The translations under genes and the position numbers were made by a program. Shown here piece by piece: positions 7,255 to 16,169 of a stretch of DNA of 64,000 nt. Below the pieces are notes generated by a model that saw nothing but the letters and a program-made list of their open reading frames with translations, did not search any database and was not told where the DNA came from. The number at the start of each line of letters is the position of its first letter. Position 1 is the stretch's first letter. Source of the stretch: Nocardia rhamnosiphila NBRC 108938 (GTDB lineage: Bacteria; Actinomycetota; Actinomycetes; Mycobacteriales; Mycobacteriaceae). Location: NCBI RefSeq assembly GCF_000720425.1, contig NZ_JOAJ01000015.1, forward strand, positions 60,226 through 124,225, read 5' to 3'.

Positions 7255-9664
7255 CGTTGCCTTCTTCTGGAGTGCGATCGGTGGCGGGCGAGTCGGAATC
7301 GGGACGGCGGCCGGACCGGGATCCGCTCTCGATGGCGGACATGAGGTTTCGGGCCTGCTCGGGAGTGCGGGTGCGCGGCATATCGACGACCGGAATGACC
7401 CCCGTATCGGCTTCGGCGGACTGCCGCTGCCGGCGCGGCAGCGCCGGGCGCGCGCCCTCGTCCGGGCGGGGCTGCGAGATCACGGTCATGGGTTGCGAAT
7501 CGGCGGGCCGGGGCGGCGCGGGGGCGGCGACCTGTGCGGCGGACCCGTTGGCGGAGATACCGAGGGCGGCGGCCGCCGCGGGCTCGAGGGCCGGACGGCC
7601 GGGCCGGGCCGGGCCGCCGGATTCGGTGAGTGCGGTCGGGATCAGCGCGATGGCCTTGATGCCGCCGTACACGGAATCCGTCAGACGCACCGTGACACCG
7701 TGGCGGGCCGCCAGGGTGGCCACCACGAACAGGCCGAGACGGGTATCGCCGGTGAGGGCCGCGACGCCGAAATCCGGTGGTTCGGCCAGCAGGGCGTTGC
7801 GCTCGGCGATCTCCTCCGCGGTCATCCCCAGCCCCTGATCGGCGACCTCGACCGCGACCCCCCGGCCGACCACCGAGGCCGATACCTCGACCTGGGATTC
7901 CGGCGGCGAGAACGCCGTGGCATTGTCCATCAGCTCCGCGAGCAGATGGATGAGGTCGGCCACGGCTTTTCCGGCGATCAGCACATCGGGTACGCGTCCG
8001 GTGTGGATCCGGGTGTAGTCCAGGCTCTCCGCGACCGCGCCGCGGATGAGTTCCCACAGCGGAACCGGATTGCGCCAGCGGCGACCCGACTGTTCACCGC
8101 CGAGCACGATGAGGTTCTCGGCGTGCCGGCGGGCGCGGGTGGCCAGATGGTCCAGCTGGAACAGCAGTTCGAGCTGGTCGGCGTTCTCCTCCTGGCGTTC
8201 GGCCTTGTCCAGCAGGGCGAGCTGGCGGTGTACGGCCAGCTGGTTGCGGTGGGCGATATTGAGGAACACGGTATGGAAGCCGGCCCGGGTCTTGGATTCG
8301 GCCACCGCGGCGGAAACCGCCGCGACCTGGGCGCGGTTGAACGCGTCGGCCACTTCGCCGAGTTCGTCGGTACCGAAGTCCAGGCGCGCGACCTCGGCGG
8401 CCGAATCAATGTCCTCGCCGCGGTCGAGCCGGTCCATGATGTCGGGCAGCCGCTCGTCGGCGAGTTTCAGGGTGTCGTCGCGCAGGCGGCGCATCCGCGC
8501 GATGAACCGGTTGGCCAGTACGAGCGCGGCCAGGAACGCCAGCGCCGTGATACCCAGGACCGCGGCGCCGCCGGCCAGCGAGCCGTTGGCGGTGTCGGCC
8601 CCCTGGGCGCGGCCGATGGCGTGGGCGTCGGCGCTCTGCCCCTCCCAGAGTTTCAGCAGGGCGGCGACGACCTCGCCGGAAACCCGCTGCCACTCCGCGA
8701 CGGTCAACGGCAGGACCGGCGTATCGGACTCGGTGGACTCGTCGGTGGTGCTGTAGCCGGAGCCGGTACGGGTGCCGGTGCGCCCGGTCGTGGAGTCCGC
8801 GGTCTCCGCGTCCTCGGCCGAGACCGCCCCGCGCAGCATGACGGCGTCCTGGACGGCGATCAGCTGCCGCCAGGCCGGTGAAGCGGTGAGGGCCTGCAAC
8901 TGGGCCAGCCGGTCGCCTTTGAGCACCGTGGCGGAATACGCGACCTCACCCCGGAATTCACCGACGTGCCGGTTGAATTCCACCAGCTGGGCGTCGGTGA
9001 GTTCACCGAGAGTCACCGCCACGGCGCCGAGGGTGTCGGCCTTCGACAAAGCCTCGGCCGCCCGCAGCGGCTCGACACCGTAGTTGAGTGCGAGACCGAC
9101 ACCGGCATCGGGCGCGACCCGGGCCGCCAGCACCGACGCCCCGATGATGGTGTCGATCACCGAGCTGAAGAAGCCGAACGCCTCTTCCCGCGGGATCGCG
9201 CGCGCGTCGATGGCCGCGCGCAGGTTCGGCACGGCCTCGAAGAGTTTGCGGTAGCCCTCGATCTGGCCGGCCGAGCCGTCGGGATCGAGCCGCTGGGCGG
9301 CGTCGCCCTTCGCGGTGACCTCGGCCAGGGCGATATCGGAGCGTTTCCGTGCGTCCGCGAGCGCCGGCGCGGCCCCGGGATCGCCCGCCAGATACAGCAG
9401 CGACAGGCGCCGTTCCTCTTCGAGACCCTGCACCATCAGAATGGCGGGGGTGGTGGTGCTACTGGCCAGATCGGCCCATTCCTGCGCCTGCCGACCGGAT
9501 TTCACCAGATAGCCCGCGGCGACGATGGCGACCGTGAGCAGCGTGATGCTGGTGATGAGCACTATGGCGAGCAGCCGGGTCCGAATGCCGACGCGGCCGC
9601 GCGTTCGACTCGGTCGGGAACGGGAAGTCGATGCGAACTCGGGGAGAGGCAGCCGCTTGGACAC
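7232..9664 (-). CDS. Membrane sensor with NIT domain, HAMP and histidine-kinase-type ATPase (module 2)
   Basis: The 810-residue paralogue of the sensor at 3928-6315 has the same order of parts: membrane helix near residues 25-50, NIT-like sensing domain (EERRLSLLYLAGDPGAAP), second helix near 370, HAMP-like linker (RRLRDDTLKLADERLPDIM), FLNIAHRNQLAVHRQLALLD, and a GHKL ATPase with ELMDNATAFSPP and DQGLGMTAEEI. The cytoplasmic half is nearly the same in both copies. The extracytoplasmic part and the disordered tail vary more, suggesting divergence in the signal sensed. Family knowledge links NIT domains to nitrate or nitrite, but the ligand here is not known. It lies upstream of roadblock and DUF742 genes in one tight operon. 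Confidence 0.85.
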   Translation of the reverse strand: MSKRLPLPEFASTSRSRPSRTRGRVGIRTRLLAIVLITSITLLTVAIVAAGYLVKSGRQAQEWADLASSTTTPAILMVQGLEEERRLSLLYLAGDPGAAPALADARKRSDIALAEVTAKGDAAQRLDPDGSAGQIEGYRKLFEAVPNLRAAIDARAIPREEAFGFFSSVIDTIIGASVLAARVAPDAGVGLALNYGVEPLRAAEALSKADTLGAVAVTLGELTDAQLVEFNRHVGEFRGEVAYSATVLKGDRLAQLQALTASPAWRQLIAVQDAVMLRGAVSAEDAETADSTTGRTGTRTGSGYSTTDESTESDTPVLPLTVAEWQRVSGEVVAALLKLWEGQSADAHAIGRAQGADTANGSLAGGAAVLGITALAFLAALVLANRFIARMRRLRDDTLKLADERLPDIMDRLDRGEDIDSAAEVARLDFGTDELGEVADAFNRAQVAAVSAAVAESKTRAGFHTVFLNIAHRNQLAVHRQLALLDKAERQEENADQLELLFQLDHLATRARRHAENLIVLGGEQSGRRWRNPVPLWELIRGAVAESLDYTRIHTGRVPDVLIAGKAVADLIHLLAELMDNATAFSPPESQVEVSASVVGRGVAVEVADQGLGMTAEEIAERNALLAEPPDFGVAALTGDTRLGLFVVATLAARHGVTVRLTDSVYGGIKAIALIPTALTESGGPARPGRPALEPAAAAALGISANGSAAQVAAPAPPRPADSQPMTVISQPRPDEGARPALPRRQRQSAEADTGVIPVVDMPRTRTPEQARNLMSAIESGSRSGRRPDSDSPATDRTPEEGNDDNSSAH

Positions 9665-9736
9665 AGTAGATCAACTCGTTCCCGGGGATGCGCGCGAACA
9701 GCATCATCGCCGCCGGCTCACCGCCCAACTATCCCG

Positions 9737-9759
9737 GCACTGCGGTCTCCCGGCAATGC
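9737..9759. promoter_or_regulatory. Imperfect hairpin/operator upstream of sensor 2
   Basis: Counterpart of the element at 6387-6409: left arm GCACTGCGG, loop TCTCC, right arm CGGCAATGC identical to copy 1. Two mismatches weaken the stem. It lies 73 bases before the sensor start, the same spacing as copy 1, so the upstream region was duplicated with the module. Confidence 0.4.
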
Positions 9760-9865
9760 GTCGTACTCCGGTACCAGACATTAGCGAAAGCAATACGTTT
9801 CAGTCTCGAAAACTACTACTCTCACCAGGCATTCTTTTCGGGTATCGAAGCCGGGACGTTACGGT

Positions 9866-11419
9866 TTATTCCGGAATTGCTCGTGATCGGTTGCCACTGC
9901 CCGCCGTAGCCGCGCGTTTCGCGCCCGCGACCCGGAAACACAGCACCCGTTCGCCGTATCCGGCCAGCGGCTGGGCCTCGGCGGCCTGCCGGATACCACT
10001 GGCCGGAAGTTCGGTGAGTTTGGCGAACATGGTGGCATTACCGAACGCGGAACGGATCTGGGTCTCCGAGGCGTAATCCGCGCCGTAGTCGGCGAGTTTG
10101 CCGAAATCCAACGGTGCCAGCGGAGTATCCAGGGCGACCGGTTCGGCGGGCCGGCCGAGCGCCGCGTATTGGGTGGCCGACCCCTGCTCGTACCAGCACA
10201 ACTCGTAGGCCAGGTTCTCGGTGCTCGTCACACTCATCACCGGCCACTGCTGCGAAAGGGCGAGCGCCAGCGGATTCTTCGCCACCGGTGTCAGCTCCCA
10301 TTTGAGGCTCTTCACCGCGATCCAGCTGCCCGACATGCGCTCGACCAGGACGATGTCCTCACCGAGTTCGGTGGTGGCGTTGAGTTGTGGATCCCGGGTG
10401 CCCCAGTGCGCCTTGTCCACGCCGTAGGCGGTATTGATATCCACCGGTTCGGCACCGGCCCCGGTGAACGCGGCGACGATCGCGTCGCGCACCTGTTCCA
10501 GCGCATCCGGTGCCGAGCACAGCACGCTCAACGCGCCGAACGAGGACCCGATCTCCACCGGTTTGGCCGGCTGGTCCGGCATCGCCCCGGCCACCAGCGG
10601 TTTCAGCCCGACCAGCGCGAGCTGCCAGTTGATCTCCTCGATCGTGGCCAGATCCCCGGCGCTTTGATACAGGATCTGCTGCTGGGTCAGGTAACCGGCG
10701 CGTTCGAGGGTCCGGCATTCCAGCTTCCGCAGGGCAGCCTGCGTTTTCGTGGTGAAACCGATCTCCTCGATCTTCAGGTTCCGCAGCTGCGACGCCATGG
10801 CCGCGGTGGTGAGCGCGGTATAGCGTTCGCGGTACATGGCCACCGCCTGCTTACGCTGCCGGCCCACCATCAGGGTGCGCAGCAGGGTGTTCAGGGTGGC
10901 GAGGTACTTCCGGGACTGTTCCGGGTCGGCCTCGAACAGGGTGGCCCGGATGCGGACCGCTTCGTCGGTGGCCACCACGGCCGCGCCCGGATCCGGCCGG
11001 CACAGCCACACACCGCATTTCGACAGGCCGTCCGCGCAGACCCCCGCGACATTCGGATACTCGTGCGCCACCCGGGTGTAGGCGTTGCAGGCGTCGCGAA
11101 TGGTGGCGGTCGCCAGTTCCCGATGGCCGATGGCGCGGGCGGCCTGTTCCAGCAGCCGCAGCGTGTCCTGGACCTGGTTGGCGAACACCGCGGACACATG
11201 ACCGGAGGTGAACCAGCGCAGCCGGATCATCACCGCTTCCTGCGCGGGCTCCAACGCGCCGGCCACCCGGTTGCGCACCGAACCGTCGGTCTGGGTGGCC
11301 AGATAGGCCGAAGCGAGTTCACACAGTGTGGTGGCCAGCTGGAGTTCTGCCTCCGGTGTTCGGTCCCGCGCCGCGAGCCGGTCCGCGGCCACCCGGCCCT
11401 CGATGGCGATCAGGTCCAT
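9866..11419 (-). CDS. Unknown 517-residue protein, helical-repeat N-terminus
   Basis: Not recognised. The first 270 residues or so are alanine/leucine-rich and look like paired helices of a TPR-type solenoid (ELQLATTLCELASAYLATQ, ARAIGHRELATATIRDACNAY, and further pairs). The C-terminal 200 residues are mixed and aromatic (VERMSGSWIAVKSLKWELT, NLAYELCWYEQGSATQYAAL), suggesting a separate globular domain. No signal peptide or membrane helix is seen. It lies upstream of, and points the same way as, the two signalling modules but is separated by about 200 bases containing the sensor-2 leader, so co-transcription is uncertain. The final Arg/Ala-rich tail may be disordered. A link to the modules is only positional. 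Confidence 0.6.
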   Translation of the reverse strand: MDLIAIEGRVAADRLAARDRTPEAELQLATTLCELASAYLATQTDGSVRNRVAGALEPAQEAVMIRLRWFTSGHVSAVFANQVQDTLRLLEQAARAIGHRELATATIRDACNAYTRVAHEYPNVAGVCADGLSKCGVWLCRPDPGAAVVATDEAVRIRATLFEADPEQSRKYLATLNTLLRTLMVGRQRKQAVAMYRERYTALTTAAMASQLRNLKIEEIGFTTKTQAALRKLECRTLERAGYLTQQQILYQSAGDLATIEEINWQLALVGLKPLVAGAMPDQPAKPVEIGSSFGALSVLCSAPDALEQVRDAIVAAFTGAGAEPVDINTAYGVDKAHWGTRDPQLNATTELGEDIVLVERMSGSWIAVKSLKWELTPVAKNPLALALSQQWPVMSVTSTENLAYELCWYEQGSATQYAALGRPAEPVALDTPLAPLDFGKLADYGADYASETQIRSAFGNATMFAKLTELPASGIRQAAEAQPLAGYGERVLCFRVAGAKRAATAGSGNRSRAIPE

Positions 11420-11579
11420 CGCGATCTCAATTCCCGCATCACCTTCCGCGCACGGTCGTCGAGCGGCCGTAGTCCGAGCAGTCCTGGAAAGTCTGCCACA
11501 GGTGCCGCGGAGATAGCAGTGCTACCGGGCGGTTGCCCTCACCAGGGCCGGAGATATACCCGGAGGTGCGGGCCGCCGG

Positions 11580-11936
11580 TCAATCCGCGGGGACGGTGCT
11601 CGCGCCGATTCCCAGGTAGAACAGCGTGATCAGGAAGAGGAACCAGCCCGCCCCCTGCCAGATGGGCCAGGGCCCGCCCCGTCGCCAGACCCGGAGGGTC
11701 TCCACGAAGGCGCCGATACCGCCCGCGAGCAGCACCAGACCGGGTCCGAAAAGTACAGCGGTCTGCGCGGTGGTGTCGCACAGCAGTGCGTCGGCGTCAC
11801 GGCACCGCCCGGTCGCCGCCCAGATGGCGGTGACCGCGCAGACCAGTGCCGCGACGCCGAGCACGACGAGCGCGTAGCGCACGGCCCGCCGGAAGTTTCC
11901 ATCGTCGGACCAGCGTTTCTCCGCATCGTTGGTCAT
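11580..11936 (-). CDS. Small membrane protein, unknown
   Basis: A 118-residue protein with three probable membrane helices (ALVVLGVAALVCAVTAIWAA; TAVLFGPGLVLLAGGIGAFV; GAGWFLFLITLFYLGIGA). A loop between helices 1 and 2 has two cysteines (GRCRDADALLCD) that could form a disulfide. The fold recalls generic actinobacterial small integral membrane proteins; no function can be assigned. It stands alone between the 517-residue protein gene and a repeat region. Confidence 0.6.
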   Translation of the reverse strand: MTNDAEKRWSDDGNFRRAVRYALVVLGVAALVCAVTAIWAATGRCRDADALLCDTTAQTAVLFGPGLVLLAGGIGAFVETLRVWRRGGPWPIWQGAGWFLFLITLFYLGIGASTVPAD

Positions 11937-12087
11937 CGCTCAGCCCTCCTGCCCGCCGTATTTCCCGGGGGCGGCAGAACAAACATCCCCGGTCGGCGTG
12001 TGCGGCCGACCGTCCGGAGACCGGCGACCATTGAGCACTGACAGGGTCGCCAACCTACCGAGGCCGGTCCAGGCGCACGCCTGCATC

Positions 12088-12166
12088 CACCTTCTGTCTA
12101 TTCCGGATGGTCTACCTCCATGGTCGGGGCCCGCCCCCGATTCTGGACCGACGGAGCGAGGGAGCG
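12088..12166. repeat. 79-bp direct repeat, copy 1
   Basis: Perfectly identical to 12269-12347, with a period of 181 bp. About 100 bases before each copy are also related but diverged (TTGAGCACTGACAG in both), so the real unit is about 180 bp, present nearly twice. It contains CGGAGCGAGGGAGCG, an arrangement common in dispersed intergenic repeats of actinobacteria. It lies outside any gene. Confidence 0.85.
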
Positions 12167-12268
12167 CAGCGACTGAGCGTGTGCGGTTGGCCGTCCAGAG
12201 GGTGGAGACCTTTGAGCACTGACAGAGTCGTGAACCTCCCCAGGCTGGTCGAGGCGCACGACAGCATG

Positions 12269-12347
12269 CACCTTCTGTCTATTCCGGATGGTCTACCTCC
12301 ATGGTCGGGGCCCGCCCCCGATTCTGGACCGACGGAGCGAGGGAGCG
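12269..12347. repeat. 79-bp direct repeat, copy 2, fused to the end of the acyl-CoA ligase gene
   Basis: Second perfect copy of 12088-12166. Read on the minus strand it supplies the last 17 or so codons and the TAG stop of the ligase gene. Its edge at 12347 falls inside the codon where the conserved lysine of the ligase should be. Confidence 0.85.
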
Positions 12348-13843
12348 TTGCCCGTCGGCGTACGCGGCAGTTCGTCGGCGAAGTCGATACTGCGCGGCAC
12401 CTTGTAGTGAGCGATGCGCTCGCGCAGATAGTCGCGCAGTTCCGCGGCGAGTTCCGGGCCGGGGGTCGCGCCCGGCGCCGCCTGGATCACGGCCTTCACC
12501 GATTCACCCATTTCCTCGTCGGGGACTCCGATCACCGCGACGTCGAGCACCGCGGGGTGCAGGGCGAGCGCGTCCTCGATTTCCTGCGGGTAGATGTTCA
12601 CCCCACCGGAAATGATCATGAACGCCTTGCGATCGGTGAGGAACAGGAAGCCCTCGGCGTCGACATAGCCGATATCGCCGGTGGTGGTCCAGGTCGGATG
12701 GTCCGGGTGTATCGCCGCCTCGGTTTTCGCCGGGTCGTTGTGATAGGCGAAGGGCAGTTCGTCGCGTTCGAAATAGATCGTGCCGATCTCGCCGGTCGGC
12801 AGTTCCGCGCCGTCGTCGCCGCAGATCCGGATCGAGCCCATACCGGCCGGGCCGACCGAACCCGGTTTGCGCAGCCACTGCTCGCTGTCGATGAAGGTGG
12901 CGCCGTTGGCCTCGGTCGAGGCGTAGTACTCGTAGAGCACCGGACCCCACCATTCGATCATCGCGCGCTTCACGTCGACGGCGCAGGGCGCGGCGGCGTG
13001 CACGGCGACCTTCAGGCTGGAGATGTCGTAGCGGGAGCGGACGGCCTCGTCGAGTTTCAGCATCCGGACGAACATGGTGGGCACCCATTGGCTGTGCGTG
13101 ACGCGATAGCGTTCGATCGCGGCCAGGGCCTGCTCGGCATCGAAGCGTTCCATCACGACCAGAGTGCCGCCGAGGGCTTGGACGACACCACCGAACCGCA
13201 GCGGCGCTGCGTGGTACAGCGGGGCGGGCGACAGGTACACCGATTCGGTGCCGAAACCGTAGAGCGGGCCGAAGACGGCGGTGTAGGGGTCACCGGGGGG
13301 ATCACCGACCTGCTGGTCCGAGAGCGGCTGTTTGATGCCCTTGGGCCGCCCGGTGGTGCCGGAGGAGTAGAGCATATCGGCGCCGCGCGGCTGGTCGGGC
13401 AGCGGTTGCGCGGGCTGGGCGGCCAGTGCGTCCTCATAGGACTGGTAGCCCTCGACCGGGCCGCCGAAGGCCAGCCGGATCTCCACCCCGGGCGTCTGCT
13501 CGACGATCGCCTCGGCCGCTTCGCGCAGACCGGCGGACGCGATCAGCGCCTTCGCGCCGCAGTCGCCGACGATATAGCTGATCTCGGCCGGCGACAGATG
13601 CCGGTTCACGGCGGTGATGTAAAGCCCCGATCGCAGAGCAGCCCAGTACGCCTCGTAGACCTTCGGGTCGTTACCGGAGAGCAACGCGACATGATCGCCG
13701 CGGCGCAATCCGGCGGCGTGCAGATGCCGGGCGAGCCGGACGGAGTTGTCCTCCAGCTCCCGATAGGTCAGCGTCTCGCCGGTCTCGGCGACGATAACGG
13801 CTGGTTTATCCGGGAAATCATCGACATGCGCGCCGGGATACAT
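12293..13843 (-). pseudogene. Acyl-CoA ligase (FadD-like), C-terminus replaced by a repeat
   Basis: The 516-residue frame is a clear AMP-forming acyl-CoA ligase: YSSGTTGRPKG (AMP-binding P-loop, near residue 195), YYASTEANG, TTGDIGYVDAEGF, DRKAFMIISGGVNIYP and the C-domain YKVPRSIDFADELPRTPTG. At that point family members continue TGK, whose lysine is needed for adenylate formation, then run about 15-25 residues more. Here the codon reads Asn and the sequence enters a 79-bp repeat (SLRRSRIGGGPRPWR, then stop). The adenylation step should therefore fail, although thioester formation might persist. FadD proteins activate fatty or aromatic acids to CoA thioesters; the substrate is unknown. It points toward the repeat, with a GntR gene upstream on the same strand. 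Confidence 0.8.
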
Positions 13844-14015
13844 ACTGCTCCTCTACGGAACGAAGCGATCGGAGGACGACCGCCGAGCCGAGCCGGGGCC
13901 CGCGACGCGTGCGGCGTCACCGGCCCCCGCCGGGCAATCACCCGGCGACCGCGACGATAGCGGAAAGTGAACCGCGATTCGTCGGTTTTCCGGAACTGGC
14001 GAGCCCGCGGGCAGC

Positions 14016-14714
14016 TCAACCCCTCGGTGAGCTGATTTCGCGGACCTCGCGCAGATGCTGTTCCATCGCGGCCGCGGCCGCGGCCCCGTCGTGGTCGCAC
14101 ACCGCCCGGTAGATCAGCTCGTGGCCCTGGACGGAGATCCGGCGGCCGAGCGCGGTGCGGTGGGAGAGTGCCCGGGTGCGCTGTGTCCATTCGGTGGTCA
14201 TCGTGCACAGCGTGACCAGCAGCGGGTTCTGCGCCGCATGCGCCAGCAGGGTATGGAACTCGATATCCAGCCGCATCGATTCCCCGGGCGGCAGGTTCTC
14301 CCGCGAACGGGTCAGTACGTCGTCGAGCGAGAGCAGATTGGACTCCACGGCCCGCAGCGCGGCGAGTTCGGCGATCCGCGGCTCCACCAGATCGCGCAGT
14401 TCGGTGGCATAACCGAGCTCGACATCGAGATCGGCCAGGTCCTCGTACAGCCGGGAGGCCCCGCGCGAGATATCGGCCACCGTGCTGCCCCGGCCCTGAC
14501 GCCGCAGCACCAGCTTCTTCGATTCCAGCTCGAACATCGCCTCGCGCAGTGAGGACCGGGAGATGTTCAAACTCGCCGCGAGTTCGCGCTCGGGCGGAAG
14601 ACGGTCCCCGGCGCGCAGTTCCCCGCTGATGATCAGCTTCTCCAGGTGGGCGGCGACCTCGGCGCCGACACTGCGCGAGTGGCGGCGCATCGGCGGAATC
14701 TCTGCGTTGGTCAT
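14016..14714 (-). CDS. GntR/FadR-family regulator of the amidase operon
   Basis: The 232-residue product has an N-terminal winged helix (VGAEVAAHLEKLIISGELRAGDRLPPERELAASLNISRSSLREAM, about 15-65) and a C-terminal FCD-type ligand domain with metal-site histidines (IEFHTLLAHAAQN, EQHLREV). FadR-type repressors release DNA on binding small acids or related metabolites. The ATG at 14714 follows a strong CAGGAGG; upstream in-frame codons lack one. It is divergent to the formamidase/amidase/ABC operon, and a GGTC-N-GACC palindrome lies before each of the two transcription units, making it the likely local regulator. The ligand is probably the imported amide or its acid (inference). Confidence 0.8.
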   Translation of the reverse strand: MTNAEIPPMRRHSRSVGAEVAAHLEKLIISGELRAGDRLPPERELAASLNISRSSLREAMFELESKKLVLRRQGRGSTVADISRGASRLYEDLADLDVELGYATELRDLVEPRIAELAALRAVESNLLSLDDVLTRSRENLPPGESMRLDIEFHTLLAHAAQNPLLVTLCTMTTEWTQRTRALSHRTALGRRISVQGHELIYRAVCDHDGAAAAAAMEQHLREVREISSPRG

Positions 14715-14781
14715 GGCCCCTCCTGACACCGGCCACTCGGCCACGGATGCCGGTCCGGCGCGGACGGCGACCGTCCCACAC

Positions 14782-14790
14782 GGTCCGACC
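14782..14790. promoter_or_regulatory. Candidate GntR operator, regulator side
   Basis: GGTCCGACC palindrome followed by AATT, 68 bases before the regulator start. It has the same GGTC-N-GACC pattern as the site before the operon at 14996, in opposite orientation, as expected for an autoregulated divergent pair. Confidence 0.45.
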
Positions 14791-14994
14791 AATTCTCGAT
14801 CGTTGCTCCGACAGGGATTCTACGAGTCGCGCGTCCGCTTGTCGCCGCGGCCTTCCGCGCACCCGCCGTGCTTCGGGAAAGTTACCGATAACCGGTGTAT
14901 TCGGGGCCTCTGTTGCCGACCGGTAAACCGGTCGTTACGTTCCGCGGCGGCGGTCGCGGGCGGGTGCCGCGCCTCTTATGGTCGGTGCATCAAG

Positions 14995-15005
14995 TGGTCG
15001 GACCA
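14995..15005. promoter_or_regulatory. Candidate GntR operator, operon side
   Basis: TGGTCGGACCA palindrome ending three bases before the AAGGAG Shine-Dalgarno of the formamidase-family gene. Binding here would block the transcript start or ribosome site. It matches the palindrome at 14782. Confidence 0.5.
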
Positions 15006-15017
15006 ATAAGGAGCGCG

Positions 15018-16169
15018 GTGACGACGCTGGCATCGAAGGAAGCGGCCCCGGCGTTTCCGGTCCTGCAGCAGGACATGGGAATCGACCCGGGCACGGTGTA
15101 CGTACCGGCCGAACCCGACCGGGTTTTCTGGGGCCGGCTGCCCTGCCGGACCGATACCGCGATCGCCACGGTCGCGCCGGGAACCACGGTGGTGATCGAT
15201 ACCGTCAGCCACGAGGGGATTCTCGAGGACCAGGGCTCGGACCCGCTGCGGTACTTCGGCGAACGCGGCGTGGACCGCGCCGATGTGCTCGAGGACGCGG
15301 TGGCCGTGGCCGCGCGCCGGAGCCGCGACCCCGGGGCGGGGCCGCATATCGTGACCGGACCGATCGCGGTCGCCGGTGCGCGACCCGGTGATCTGCTGGC
15401 CGTGCGGATCGATGAGCTCACCATGCGCGCGCCCTACGGGGTGGTGTCCACCCGGCACGGCCGTGGAGTGCTCGGCGGGCGGGCCGGATTCGACGGCGAC
15501 TACGGGCAGTTCTGCCGGGTGCGTCCCGGCGACGACCAGTGGGTCGCCACGATGCCGCTGGACACGGCCGGGAAGGCCGGGCACGCGACGTTTCCGCTGG
15601 CGCCGTTCCTGGGGATCATCGGTGTGGCCACCGATACCGGGACCCGGGTGAACTCGGTGCCGCCCGGGCCGCACGGCGGCAATATCGACGTCAAACTGCT
15701 CACCGCGGGGGCCACCCTGTTCCTGCCGGTGCAGGTGCCCGAGGCCCTTCTCTACATCGGCGACCCGCATTTCGCGCAGGGCGACGGCGAGGTCGCGCTG
15801 ACGGCGCTGGAGGCTCCGCTGCGGGCGCGCCTCACCCTGGACCTCGTGCCGGCGGCGGAGATCGCCGGCGGATTCGGTGGCCGGATCGGGCCCTTCGCCG
15901 CGGCGCACGGCCTGCTGATCCCGACCGGGTTGCACGCGGATCTGAACACCGCACTCGAATTGTGCGTCACGCATGCGGTGGAGTTGGTGACCGGACTGTT
16001 CGAGGCCGACCCGCGGCAGGCGTACCTGTACCTCAGTGCCGCGGCCGATTTCACGATCTCACAGGCCGTCGATCAGGTGCGCGGTGTGCACGCCGCGGTG
16101 CGGTGCGCCGATTTCGGCCGGTCCGCCGAGACGGCCTTCGCGCGGCGAGTACTGGAGCGCGCGCGATGA
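15018..16169 (+). CDS. Acetamidase/formamidase-family hydrolase
   Basis: The 383-residue product resembles FmdA/AmdA enzymes, which hydrolyse short amides to acid and ammonia as cytoplasmic homo-oligomers. Seen: TVVIDTVSHEG near residue 60, the GPIAVAGARPGDLLAVRI block, a GIIGVATD segment and PPGPHGGNIDVKLLTAGATLFLPV, which is the family's best conserved stretch, then YIGDPHFAQGDGEV. The GTG start at 15018 follows AAGGAG. It overlaps the amidase gene by ATGA and heads a five-gene operon with an ABC importer, so the substrate is probably an imported amide or N-formyl compound. True formamidases are slightly longer, and the natural substrate is not certain. Confidence 0.8.
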   Translation: MTTLASKEAAPAFPVLQQDMGIDPGTVYVPAEPDRVFWGRLPCRTDTAIATVAPGTTVVIDTVSHEGILEDQGSDPLRYFGERGVDRADVLEDAVAVAARRSRDPGAGPHIVTGPIAVAGARPGDLLAVRIDELTMRAPYGVVSTRHGRGVLGGRAGFDGDYGQFCRVRPGDDQWVATMPLDTAGKAGHATFPLAPFLGIIGVATDTGTRVNSVPPGPHGGNIDVKLLTAGATLFLPVQVPEALLYIGDPHFAQGDGEVALTALEAPLRARLTLDLVPAAEIAGGFGGRIGPFAAAHGLLIPTGLHADLNTALELCVTHAVELVTGLFEADPRQAYLYLSAAADFTISQAVDQVRGVHAAVRCADFGRSAETAFARRVLERAR

